Origin: Phycomyces blakesleeanus NRRL 1555(-)
Taxonomy: Eukaryota; Mucoromycota; Mucoromycetes; Mucorales; Phycomycetaceae
Direction: 5' to 3'
NCBI RefSeq assembly: GCF_001638985.1
Contig: NW_017265158.1
Coordinates: forward strand, 372,001-436,000
DNA: 64,000 bases
The translations under genes and the position numbers were made by a program. Of the stretch, positions 22,826-34,048 are shown in pieces. The first letter of the stretch is position 1, and every line of letters begins with the position of its first letter. The notes beneath the pieces were generated by a model. That model saw nothing but the letters and a program-made list of their open reading frames with translations. It did no database searches and was not told the DNA's origin.

Positions 22826-23848
22826 CAGGATCAGAACACTGCTTCAAATGTGACAGATCCTGAATCAAGAGATCTTGGCAAATTGGAGGACAACAAAGCC
22901 CCAGAAAGTGATAATGACAAAGAAAGCAACTTGGGTCCAGAGTAAATCTCTACCACAGCAGCAAATGATAGTCGCAACAATCTGTAGAAAACAGACCAAC
23001 ATATTGCACTGTTCCTGAAGATGGTCTTGGACAATGACACCCATGCCAAAATTCTAAGAGCAAAAAACAATAGCTCTTTGAAAGGGAAAATCTGGTCAAC
23101 AAGTTTAAGCAGAATGATCAATTTAAGGATCTTAATGACAATTACTTTAAGAATATAATTGACGGCAGTAAATGTGGCAAAAAGTTCAAGAACTTGACAA
23201 AGATCTATAAGCTACGCGCTGATTGTGCAAGAAGTTGTGATGTCTTTGCATGAGCTTTATTTAATCAGATGAAAGAGATCTTGATCAATGATCCCAGTGT
23301 TTACTCTCAAAACTTTGGTCAATCAAGAACATCAAGACTAACAAGTATGAGCACAACCTCAAGTAATGAACATATTGTTCAGGAAAACACCTTTGGAGAT
23401 AATAGAAAAAAAAATTGAAGTTCTCTTGGAAGCTGTAGTTTCCAACAACATCAATGACGATCATGCCAGTAATCTTAATCCTGTTATCAGCAACAATAAG
23501 AATGAGGAGAGTTTAACAGCCACTCTGCTATTAACTGAAAGAAGTGATTATCTTGCTAGTGTAAATAAAATTCTGAGCACTATCACCTATTTGCATAAGG
23601 AAACGCAAGATGAAGTGGCCACAGAGCGTGATGTCTTTATCAGTCAGTTGCTTGAAACACATGAGCAAAGAGCAGCCAAACAAGCAAGAGATGAGAAAGA
23701 TAGAGAGCTCATACATAAGTTCACCAAGGCTTGTATAAATGAATTGCAGCATAGACAATTACAAGACAATGTTATTCTTGCTGAGCAGAAACAATTAAAT
23801 GACTTTTTAGCACAGTTTCTCCAGTCTAGATATAATAACAATCAATAA
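22826..23848 (+). pseudogene. Harbinger Myb/SANT-like partner protein, 5' part broken
   Basis: The 3' part (23366-23848) is open for 160 codons and is Gln/Glu/Lys-rich and helical (RAAKQARDEKDRELIHKF), like the C-terminal part of Harbinger partner proteins, which bring the transposase to DNA and into the nucleus. Upstream, several frames together read like a Myb/SANT-type domain: a segment with NDTHAKILRAKNN, then LKDLNDNYFKN and CGKKFKNLTKIYKLR, but with stops at 22945, 22985 and 23249 and shifts between them. The start is not resolved. The call rests on the neighbour and the pattern of conserved residues, not on an unbroken domain. Confidence 0.55.
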
Positions 23849-23876
23849 AAATATATAAATCAATAACTTTTATTTC

Positions 23877-25212
23877 TTAAAAAAAATTCATTACTGCCAG
23901 TTGTTGTTGTTCACCACCAGTTTTCAGTTGAGCAAGAAGTGCATTAAGTACTCTTTCAGATATAATTGGATTAGTATTTTCTATTTCTTCCAGCCCAAAA
24001 ACAGCACCATCCTCATTGCCTGAATCTTGAAAATTGCCCAAGATATTGTTTTCTTCATTCTCTTCAAGTTCCCACATATCATCAACATCTAGACACAAGT
24101 TGTGTAAAACACAGCATAACATAATTGCTTGAGTCAGTCTTCCAACATTCTTCAAGTAAAGATGCTTATATAGAAATTTCCATCTTAGCACCAAGAGTGA
24201 GAATGTGTTTTCAATTTTTTGTTGAGTTCTGGACTGTACTGTATTATATAGTTTCTGTTCAGTGGTAAGTGGAACAGTTTCTTGGTTTTTGGATCTACAT
24301 CTATGGGCAGCAATGAATGTTGTCAAAAGTTAGGGTAACAGTGGATACATCGGATCTAGGAACATAACAAATTTAAAAAAAACTATTTTGTATAAATATG
24401 AACATAAATCTACCAGTAATTATGTACATGTTTTCCAGACATGTCTCTGATTCTCAGTGAATCAGATCCTGATAAAGATCACCAAACTTTAACACACAAG
24501 TGTCATGAAGACTGTCTAATATATTACAAAGGTTTGCTAAATCTCATATGAAAAATCACATTTAATGTAATTACTAAGTGCACCAGTTGCAATGTGAATA
24601 AATTTTTTTTTATAATCACAAACGGTCATCAAATTCATACTGATATTTTCTTTGCAATCTGCGTAACTGTTACCAGAGTTGGCAGTCATTAATTTTTTGA
24701 TGGAAATAAGCTTTCCATCCATGGCACCAATTACTTCTTTTAATTTTTGTTTGCTACTTTTCTTGGTTGTTCAAACCCTGTTGTAATCTCTAGGGTTTGT
24801 TCAACCATGTTTGGCCAGGTAATGCTATTGTCAATTACAATTGAGCTCATGGCAAGAATAAACTGGTCAGTGAAATTGTTGTAGCTTCCATGACTACACC
24901 CAAACTTGTTCTTTGCCATTCTATATCCAAAGTGAGTGTTGGAAAATCTCCAGAGAACAACTGCTATCTGTTTCCACACAGGCCGAACCAGTTCACTTTC
25001 ATCACATCTTCTGTATAGCTCAGTTCCCAAAAGAATGTTTACTAGTGTCTCAAAAGTAGACAAAGTAATGCGGTAGTGCTCCTTGAACATACTTTCTTTG
25101 ACTACTCTTTCAATATCATCTATGTGAGGAGTGTCACCCAAACTTGGATGCGTGATATGCCATCAAGTTGTTTCCTCTCTGAGTCAATTAATTCTTCTTC
25201 TTATAGATGTTG
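23877..25212 (-). pseudogene. PIF/Harbinger transposase, split
   Basis: The N-terminal part (25141-24740) holds the helix-turn-helix-like region with WKQIAVVLWRFSNTHFGYR and GCSHGSYNNFTDQF, which matches the layout of HARBI1-type nucleases. The middle (24722-24537) gives AMDGKLISIKK and LMTVCDYKKKFIHIATG, supplying the first two Asp of the DDE triad. The third block has GDPMYPLLP followed by a TAA at 24330-24332, then ENTFSLLVLRWKFL and MLCCVLHNLCLDVDD (24326-23877). A frame change near 24740 and another near 25141 also break it. The far N-terminus is lost at the LTR boundary. Confidence 0.8.
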
Positions 25213-25814
25213 CCTTGTGGTGATCCAGACACTCGGATGTTGGATTTATCACATATAAGAACATATTCATATTGGGATAACGTAGTAACTATCATCTTGT
25301 CAGTATAAAATATATATAAATAATTAAGTAATCAGCCCAATAATTATTACAGTTAGTACTGTAGATAATATCTTAAAGATTGTTAAGATAATTATATCAT
25401 ACTGCCAGGTAAACTGTGTCAGATCGGTATGGAGCTAATTTAGTAGGAAGTTCTAAAGCTCTAGTATAAAAGAGAAAAGAATAGCTAAGAGCTAAAGAAG
25501 TACAATTTATGACTTAATGTCATAATTGTAACACTGACACTAGTTACACCATGGGAGATTTTCGATATCAAATTTGGAAATATTTTACTCACATACATTT
25601 TGATTGGTCTATATAACCCAGATTAATCGGGATATCGAATTTGACCCATTTTATGAGACTTGTCAACTACATAAGGCAATTTTAAAAGGGCAAGTATCCA
25701 TAAAGGGACCCTCTCAATATTTTGGCAAAACCGAAAAATGACTTGGTGAAAATTACAATTTTTTTTTATTGAATAATTTTTTTCATTAATAAAGATAAAA
25801 AAAAATCAATATTG

Positions 25815-28800
25815 TCAATTCGAAAACAAGGAAACAAAGAACCAGTAGGAGCCAAATTTACTGAGATTGATGACAAGCTTGTTGTTAAATTCTGTGTGCA
25901 TATCAAGCTTACATACAATCTTCAGCTGATCGAGTGGAGTAGATGCATCATTGGAAACCCTTTGCATGAGGAGGTAGTTGTTAACTTGAGCGTGGAGACT
26001 ACTCTCAACTCGATAGTGTTCTACTCTCAAAGAGGAGACCTTTCCAATAAATGGATGGGCATGTTGGTCTCTACTCTCCTTGAGCATAAACACCACAAAG
26101 GTATTGTCACAGAGTGCTTTTGCTGTAATGTCATCAGTGTTGTTATTATCAGCAAAGTCTCTTGATCCACCAAACAGGGTATTCTTAACATTGTCGTTAA
26201 AGTTTTCTTTAAGAAATTCTGCCGTGGAATTACCATACTTCTCTCTCATTTTGTCTTTGCTCACCCATGAACCACCATCAATGATGTGTCTCATTGCAGA
26301 TTGCTTGGCGAACTTGAAACATATATCTCTTGAGGTGTTTAACCTATTGGTATGCATTAGGTGTTCATGGATGTGTTTGTTAAACTGCTCACCTTTTTCG
26401 GTCTCGTAGTGTAGAGCAGTTCCAAATATTTGTAGATCGTTGGGCAGATGTGTGAGCAGGTGAACCTTGGGCTTCGAGGAATACAGATTATGTCCTTCGA
26501 TTTCACAGGTAATGTCATAATGATGCAGTTCTTGGATAAGGCTTGTAACTGCCTTTTCAACTTCGTCGATGTACATATTATAATCATACCTTACTGCTCT
26601 AACAAACACCAAGGAGCAAAGACGGCCAAGATAGACAAAGGATAGAGTTATGAGAGAGGGTATACTATCATTTGCAAATTCTGTAACTAAGATAGCGGGT
26701 AGAATTTGCAGAACTTTGTAATCCCTCCCAAGGAATGAGCCACAGTGTCATAACTCTTGAGTGAACTTTCTTGACATTCCTTGAGAGTTTTCATAATCCT
26801 TGAGGGCTTTGGACAATCTAGCCATTTGGTTAGGATTTTTCTTTAGTACAACCTTTACCAAATCATTGACTAGATACTTAGCAACTCCAAGAAGTATGTT
26901 ATGCAGAACTTCAACTGGAGTATCTGTCGATGGATCAAATGACTGTAGTTCCAACAATGCATCTGTTGCCCTATTTGTGAAGCATAGGTCGCTTGCTGTC
27001 AGAGCATTTCCAGTCAAAGGAGCATCTGGAATAGTCGATCCACGTTCCGAGGTAGACGCAGCAGCAAGATAGTGTGCCTTTGTTCTTGCTGTGTGTCTAC
27101 CAGTATAATACGAAAAGCTTTGGAGGTTGGGCATAGATCTTTGTAAACGGACATAACATTTGCAGCATGGGTACAGACTTGTCGGCGCGCGCAAACCACA
27201 TAGTTCAGAATGGCATGGAGTGTCTGCCTCGATCCAAAGGAGTGGTGATGCTACTAAGACGTTTTCGTTGTCTTTGGCAGAGAACATCACCAGTTTGTTT
27301 TTGAGCCTTTTGAAATCTTCAACGATTTTAGGCAACAAGGACATCCCACTTGCCCCCTTTTTCTTGGGAATAGCAGAGAGAAAGTGGATGTTTTCAATTG
27401 AAGACCTCTCTTCGTAGGAGAGAGCAGTAAACTTCATTGACCAGCTTTTGTATGGGTTATATTGCTTTGATCGGTTTCTGGAGGTGTTGTTGGTGAAGTG
27501 TATAATGGGCAATATCCTCACCTTGTAAAACAACTTTGGATCGATCGGCTTTCCGGTTTCATCTAGTACGTGCCGTTTTAAGAAATGAGGCTCTTCCAGC
27601 AAGGACTTGTGCCTGGAAATCAAATGAAAGACTTTCCCAGGTGAGACGCTGTAGCATAGGGCAACATCAACAGGGGTCGAGTCAACACCGAGAAGAGTTT
27701 CAAGCTTTATGCTAGTAGATTCAACTTCGATGCTAATGAGCTGACCGCCTTCCAGAATATAAACCATGTAGCCTTGAACAAAAACGGCTGAGTTATCCAT
27801 GGTATGGAATGATTCTACTAGGAAACGGGCTGGAATAGAACCATTCATAAAGTTAACAATATCACCAGACCAAAAATCTACGCTGTTGTGGGTGAGCATA
27901 GGTTGTTGATAGTACCAATGTGTTCTCCACTTTTCGTCTTGTTGTAGACAAATGGACTGGTTAGGAGTGCGGTCAGGGAGGGAAAACATGTTTCTTGCTT
28001 TCTTGGGGTTGGCAGCAAGAAACCGGACGTGGTCTGAAGGCAAGTTGATATAAGCAGACGTGGTATTGTTTTCCGGCAACTGGATATCGACTTTTGTGGA
28101 TGGAAATACAGGAATCTTGGACTTTTTCCTGGTCTGATAGTTCAAGAGGGCATCCAAACGAGGTAACTTGAACAGGGACTTCTTTTGGATAGCTTCCTCA
28201 TGAAGCTTAAGGACAAGACTTATGGTAAACAGGATCTTTTTCAAGATCCTGCAAGATACCATGTCATTATCGCCATCAACAAAGGCAAGCAGTACTATAG
28301 ACTGGAGATCCGGGAACAGGTGGGTGTCTGATGTATACTGGTTCCATGTCATATGCGATCCAGTTGCTTCTCTCAGTAAATCGAGATCTGCATCCAACGA
28401 TGAGCTGATATTGGATGCAGAAGACAACATACTATTTCTTATATGCATGTATAGGAGGTTACCTGGACTTGGACTTTCAAAGGGACTGGTGTCCTCATCC
28501 ATCTCGATAATACTTTCACCGGCATCGAGTTCAATCTCGCTAACATTATCGTTGCCATCACTGTTCATGTCGTCAACATCGCTGCTGTCATCATCCTCCA
28601 AATCGGATTCAACGTGTAGGTCTTCGTTAACGGAATTGTCATTGTGATCAGGGGCAGTCGGCTCGGCAGTATTCGTGGTCTGTCTTTGTGACGCTAAATT
28701 TCTATTGGCATATTGAGGGCTAATATCATTAGCAATATGAGTTGCTAACTTACGATATTTGGTAAGGTGGCGTCGTAGATTCCATACGCAATCGAAATCT

Positions 28801-28940
28801 TTTCCACAAAGTGAGCAGGTCTTTCCGATATCGTCAAAGGCAAAATTGTGTTGACCTGGTCCTTTGGGAGCAGAAACTACCACCCTAGAATTTTTTGGGT
28901 AATTAATAATACGCTGCATCACAGAGCTTTCGTGATGCAA
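25815..28940 (-). pseudogene. E3 transposase, one stop codon from open
   Basis: Two frames, 28940-26748 (730 codons) and 26612-25815 (265 codons), are in the same register. The only stop between them is TGA at 26748-26750, and 45 sense codons link it to the second Met, so this is one gene of about 1040 codons with a single nonsense codon. Features are an N-terminal zinc finger (CSLCGKDFDCVWNLRRH...H, residues about 36-64), an Asp/Glu-rich segment (about 100-150), a CGLRAPTSLYPCCKC block, VEVLHNILLGVAKYLV (compare MHNLFLG of tnp2 proteins), then in the second part KPKVHLLTHLPNDLQIFG and HYETEKGEQFNKHIHEH. The last block recurs, from memory, in many unnamed Mucoromycota proteins. Translational readthrough of the TGA cannot be excluded but is not supported. 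Confidence 0.75.
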
Positions 28941-29998
28941 TGTATTATCTAACGTGATAAAGGAGTATAGACGACCACCATATATTTATTTATTTCTGCA
29001 TCTTGAAACAACAAGTCGATTTCTTTCAGGAACCAATGAAAAGTGTTATTCATATAACCAGTAATAAGCGTATAATGGTCTTCAAAAACCAATGAAATTC
29101 ATTAATTTGTTACAGTTTAGCTTGACACAAAAAATAAACATTGAGTGCCTTTTTTTGTTTCATACATTTTTTTTTATTTTTCTAAAGATCAGGCAACAAA
29201 TGGCACATGATCTTGCTACTCATTAGCTAATTATACTACAGATCAACTCTGATCCTCTCACATGATTAAGATCTTAAAAGGTATTGCTAATGATGTGATT
29301 CTATTACGAGTTCTGATTAATAAAATCTAATTGAAGTATAATAGGGCATGTGAATTCTTGACATAAAAAGGTATGTAAAGAATCTTGCTTGTATACTGAT
29401 TTTATCCATACTAACATAAACATATGTCTTCTTCTTTTTTGCTTTGTTTTTTTTGTTTTTGTTTTTGTTTTTGTTTTAGATTCAATTAATATGTGGTAAG
29501 TCATCTAAAACATAGTAATCTTCATCAAAAGTCCATGTACTAACGACCTTTGTTTTTTTTTGCAGGTTTGACATTTTCGCTCGGATTTGAAACTTGTCTT
29601 TCCAATAGCTTCTTTGCTTTTATTTTAAAAGCATTAATATGGTTTTTGCTTTCAAACATGTAATTGGGTTTTTCAAAATTCTACTTGCTTTTGTTTCTGG
29701 AAACATTTTCAGAGTAGCTATTAAATATTTCTAGCTGCTAATGCAAGCATACCTACTCTACAGTAGCAGCTACTGCAGGGTAGGTATGGGAAGCCTAAAA
29801 TTATCTACCCCCAATATTTTCAACCCATAAAAATAAATAAAATCGTATTTTACCAGCCAATTTTTTTTTGTGATCCCATTTATCAATTTTGCGATTATTT
29901 CAGACCTGAAACTTCAATGAAAAAGCTATTCCCAGAATGGTAACATAAACTCACGGGCTGAATTACAAAATTGTTACACGAAAAAATCTGCCGTGGTG
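28941..29998. other. E3 5' subterminal region; no gene seen
   Basis: About 1.05 kb upstream of the E3 transposase. It is AT-rich with poly-T runs and a TTTTTG repeat at 29451-29476. It would hold the promoter of the transposase and possible transposase-binding repeats. No reading frame of interest was found. Confidence 0.5.
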
Positions 29999-30188
29999 TA
30001 AGCAGTAAATACACTCTAATAACCAAATGTAGTAAAGGAAGAAAGCCTTAAGAAAGTAAGACGTAATGACAAGAGCAGATTGTGTTTTCTTTTAAAAAGG
30101 GATACTTTTTATTTATGAATAAAGACAACTTATATACAGTCTCAAAGTATTTCTATACATCTCTATTATCAAATATTTTATTTTTCTA

Positions 30189-32854
30189 GAAATTCTTTAT
30201 TTTCTGTACCTTTTGCACATTGAAGTCCGCCTGGACAAGATAATGTGACCGGCTTTCCTTATTTTTTTTTGGCTCTAAGGATAATAATAATTACCCCTTT
30301 TTCTCTATTTTAATACACTACTGAAACACCACCAATGTCTGAAGTAACACTTACAAGAAGAGAACAACAAGCCTTGAGAAAGGCAGAACTTGAAGCATCA
30401 CCAGTCAGAACCCTGAGAGATATTGGATCTGCATTGGAACCTTTGACAATTCCTAATGTTATGAAGTTAAAGTCTAACATTGTTCATGTTTTTACTTCTA
30501 AATGGGAACTTTGCAAACAAGAAATTGAAGAACAATGCTGCGTCAAGTGGATTATCAGTCGTCCTAATAGACATAGTTCTGCTGTTGATATCACCAAGAA
30601 GAAGCATGTGCTCTTCTCCCAGGTATACTCCTGTCATAGAGGTGGAAGCTATGAATCTGAAAGCAGAGAAAAGCGTCCAATTCAACGTAAATCGAAGAAA
30701 GTTGGCTGTGAGGCAACTCTCACTATTACTTGTTATGCTGACAAGTCTCATGTTTACGTGTTTGATTTTATTGCCAACCACACCAACCATATTCCTGGGG
30801 ATATTAAAACCGATCTTGGACTTATTCCTTTAACTCGAGGTCATGTTGATGATATTGTTGCCCGTTTGACAGCCAGTCCAGGCTCATCAGCTAGAAAAAT
30901 CAGACTTGAGATTCTTTGCAACATTGACCAGCAAGAGTATTCTCTCAATGGACGTAAAATCAACTACTTTGATATTTACAACAAAATACTTGCAGTAAGT
31001 TTTACATTGCAATTATTCTTTAACTTCTGAATATTAACAGTTGTTTTGATGTATCTGAACTTTAGATCAACCGAACAATCTTTCATTTGCACGAGAACAA
31101 CTTTAAGTCTATGAAGATGTGGTTTACCAAAAAACTTTCTCCCAAAGGTTTTATTATCTTTGAAGATAACCTGCAGACATATTCGAACGACAAGAGCCTG
31201 TATGCATGTGGATTTACCTCGCCTTTCCAGCAAAGCAAGATAAAAGCTGCAGCAACATTCTGTATGAATGCCACCTACAGTATCACTCAAAGATCAGATG
31301 ACATTCTTTATACTATTGTCATTCGTAATGAAGAACTTGATCGTGGTTTCCCCTGTGCATACATGCTGACCAATGACCATTCCTTGGGTCCAATTGTCCA
31401 ATGGTTGAAGCACTTGAAAGACAATCAGTTGGTTGTAAACCCCTGGCAGTTTACTATTGACTGTAGTGATGCTGAGACAAATGCACTCATGGCAATCTTC
31501 CCTGGATGCCAGATCCAATACTGTCTTTTTCACGTCAGTCAAGCATGGTACAGACGACTAAATCTGAAAGTCAAGACAGGAAATACTGCTGCCCAAAACC
31601 GTTTGGTTCGAGGAGAAATGATGGCTTTTCTTAAGCATATCATATATGAAGAGCATATAGTTGTATTTCTTGACAAGATTGCCAACTTCATTGGAAGATA
31701 TCAGCAAAGTCAACCTGATTTTGTCCAATACTTTGAGACCAACTGGTGTACCATGACTAAGTATTGTGTTTGGAGTAGAGCTTTTCATCAGCTTGAATTC
31801 TCTCACATGCTAACAAACAACTACATCGACTCTTGGCACAACCAGCTAAAAACTCATTTTTTAGGCCACAGTCGCAACAAAAGATTTGATTGACTGATTT
31901 TCATACTGACAAATGAAGTAGAGCTCTACTTCAAAGAGGAGAGTATCAGAATCAATATGCACAGTGGCCCAATGACAGCTGCCCAAAGACAACAAAGGAA
32001 GATAGAGATGTCTGCTGAAGCTGTTCCAGCATACATGCATGCTAATATGATTGTTAGCCCGTCAAAAGCAATGTCTCTGAACACCACTCTTGATGACACT
32101 GATGATATTTTTGAAGACGGGTTTTGGTTCATCAACTCGTTTACCGAAGATGGTATTACCTATCAAGTTGAAGTTAACAACAATGTTATTCTTTCTTGTA
32201 CGTGTTATTCTTGGGCTAGGTACATGAAGCCTTGTAAGCATATGCATTTGCTCTGTATCCATATGTCAGGCTTTGCTTTCTTGTCTGTAGCTCCTGCAAA
32301 TAATGTGCTGCCAATCACAATTTCTGGTGAGCAGTTTGTTAATGACAGCACTATGTCAATTGATGGCACAAGGGAGAGCACTGGGCATGGGTATGCCATA
32401 GAGGCATTTGAGTATGCAAAGAATTGTTCATTAACAACTAAACATAATGAGCAAGACTTGTATCAACTGATACAGTATGCTACAGAAGAGGAAGCAGAGG
32501 TTATCAGAGCAGCATATGCTGCTCCCATAAAGGCTTTTCAAGAAATCAAAGCTAAATATGAAGCTCATTTTAGAACTTTAAATACACAACGTCATTAATA
32601 AAAAAATCTTCTGCTTTATTTACAATTGTTCTCATAATATATAACTATTTCTATTACCTTCTTAACATTGTATATTTGGAAATATATGTAAGTATAAATT
32701 TAAGCTGTATTCTTGACTATCTTAATATGTCATTATTTTGGTTCTATATCTCTGCGTTTTTATTTAAGAAAATGCAAAGGTAACATGTGGCTTAATTCTG
32801 AAATTCAAATTCTGGTTGTCTGGTGTGCAAAAGGTACAGGAGATAAAAAGATTC
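30189..32854 (+). mobile_element. MULE transposon copy 2, complete length, inserted in the LTR
   Basis: 2666 bp. The target duplication ATTTTTCTA stands at 30180-30188 and 32855-32863. The left end begins GAAATTCTTTATTTTCTG and the right end read inversely begins GAATCTTTTTATCTCCTG. Both continue into TACCTTTTGCACA, giving a TIR of about 31 bp. The 9-bp duplication and the encoded transposase both fit the Mutator superfamily. Excising it and one duplication restores the LTR. Confidence 0.95.
30335..32598 (+). pseudogene. MULE transposase (MuDR-type, SWIM finger), copy 2
   Basis: Exon 1 is 30335-30994 (220 codons, starting MSEVTLTRREQQALRK), the intron is 30995-31065, and exon 2 is 31066-32598. 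The total is 731 codons including the stop. The N-terminal half carries a FAR1/WRKY-GCM-like Cys/His pattern (CVKWII...YSCHRGG). The MULE core has DCSDAE and CLFHVSQAW, and the SWIM finger CTCYSWARYMKPCKHMHLLC closes the protein. Two changes should disable it: a TGA at 31891-31893 where copy 1 has CGA, and AAT at 31267-31269 where copy 1 has GAT, which turns the probable first catalytic Asp into Asn. Exon 1 is open here, unlike in copy 1. Confidence 0.9.
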
Positions 32855-32887
32855 ATTTTTCTATTGTTTTGTACCTGAAATACCACA

Positions 32888-33510
32888 CACTCGCAACTGT
32901 CTATGGCGTGACCAAGAACACCGCATCCTTGACAGCGAGGTGCGCAGGGAAGACGTTTTGTGCAGGAGCGTAGATAATGCTCTTCCTCTTGGCAGTATCC
33001 ACACACAGGTGTGATATCGGTGGAGCGGAGCTCAGCAAGGCAGGAAAGAGACCCACCAAGGTGGAGATGGCTTAGGAGACTGCAGACTACATCTTGTCCA
33101 GAGGTGTCTAAATAGATAGTGGCTTTGTCACGGAAAGTACCACAGTGTGAGAGATGAGCTCTCAGCTGAACGATTTTGCCAAAAGGCCGGAATGCATTTT
33201 CGATGGGCTCGAGTAGATCTGTGCTAGGATCGCAGACGTTAATACGGTAAAGATTGACCTTAACAATGTGGCTGTTAGAAGGCAATCTTGGTGTAGCAAT
33301 GATTCAGGTGTTCTGATAGGTCAACCCATCGGACATTGCTTTGGTACGGGAGGAAGGGTCAGTAAAGAAGGCTTCTGCCAGAAGGTCTTTTAAGCAAGTA
33401 TAACGGAGAGTGAGAGAGGTCATCCGGCCTACACGGTCAGAGAGAACATCATCTACGTCCCTTGCCGTAACATGTGTGCCCTGTCCTGTGAGTTCAATCC
33501 CTCAGGGGTA
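32888..33510 (-). pseudogene. LINE ORF1-like fragment with CCHC knuckles
   Basis: The frame from 33285 down to 32888 reads through a segment with an RNA-binding-like fold (CDPSTDLLEPIENAFRPFG) followed by two zinc knuckles (CGYCQEEEHYLRSC and CQGCGVLGHAIDSC). This pattern is typical of ORF1 (gag-like) proteins of fungal LINEs and binds element RNA. Upstream DNA to about 33500 continues the protein in a shifted frame (THVTARDVDDVLSDRVGRM), so at least one frameshift is present. The 3' part is lost at the LTR boundary at 32887. No reverse transcriptase was found in the window. Confidence 0.6.
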
Positions 33511-34039
33511 CTCATGTCAGAAAATGTTAATTGGTATTAACTTGTATTGGTTATATGAATTTCCATAAAACTATTCTTTAGCAGAGAAAGGGGATGGCCC
33601 TAAGTTGTCACTTGGTTCTTTTGCTGATATTTAATTTGTTTTTTTTCTGTACAGTCAAAGCTCAATTTAGTAATATTTTTTTCAGCACTTTTATTCGCAG
33701 TCACATAGAGCAAATCTGCACTATTGCTAAAAAACATATGCGGAGTAAGAAAAATACATTTGATTTAGTAATAGTAATACAATTTGGCTTCTCTCAAAAG
33801 TATTACTAAATCAAGATTTGACTGTAATATATTTTATCCTACCAGCAAAAAGTCTAGATATTTTCTTCTCTTTCATCTCTGACTTTCAATAATCATTAAT
33901 TGCAATTTACACTCACTAAAAATGTAAAGTCTGTAGTTAAAATAAACACTCGTCTATCAGAAAATATAATTTTCAGTGGTAAATTTGCTTTTTGTCAATC
34001 TTTTCAAAAGACAGAGATTTTCTTGTTTCATTTTAGATT
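33511..34039. other. AT-rich spacer; no gene seen
   Basis: No reading frame with recognisable content. The flanks are a LINE fragment on the left and the G/C tract on the right. Confidence 0.5.
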
Positions 34040-34048
34040 TTTTACTAG

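Larger units (their letters stand above)
22814..25215. mobile_element. PIF/Harbinger remnant (two convergent genes)
   Basis: A plus-strand Myb/SANT-like partner gene and a minus-strand Harbinger transposase meet tail to tail with a 28-bp gap, the usual two-gene layout of this superfamily. The left side abuts the TTA after E2. The right side is cut at 25216 by the solo LTR within the transposase N-terminal region. No TIR pair was found. Confidence 0.7.
25547..29998 (-). mobile_element. E3: TIR transposon with C2H2-finger transposase, inserted in the LTR
   Basis: 4452 bp. The left end is CACCATGGGAGATTTTCG. The right end read inversely is CACCACGGCAGATTTTTTCG, an imperfect TIR. TA at 25545-25546 is duplicated at 29999-30000, and removing the element restores the LTR sequence. 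It carries one long minus-strand gene (25815-28940). Protein features and CAC-type ends suggest the CACTA/Plavaka assemblage or a close relative. The 2-bp TA duplication is unusual for classical CACTA elements, so family placement stays open. Confidence 0.85.
25216..32887 (+). repeat. Solo LTR of the chromovirus family, split into three by two insertions
   Basis: The pieces are 25216-25546, 30001-30188 and 32864-32887. They align in order to the reverse complement of the LTR at 5718-6260 and total 331+188+24 = 543 bp, exactly the length of the intact LTRs. The outer ends are TGTGGT and ACCACA. No element body adjoins it. The 5-bp flanks differ (TGCCT left, CACTC right) and the flanking DNA is unrelated (Harbinger left, LINE fragment right), so it did not arise by simple recombination within one insertion at this site. 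Confidence 0.9.

Noticed and set aside
22831..23121. Minus-strand 96-codon frame
   Set aside because: It is antisense to the Myb-like pseudogene and Ser/Leu-rich from a repetitive stretch.
28222..28647. Plus-strand Ser-rich frame of 141 codons
   Set aside because: It is antisense to the Asp/Glu-rich segment of the E3 transposase. Asp codons read backwards give Ser/Ile.
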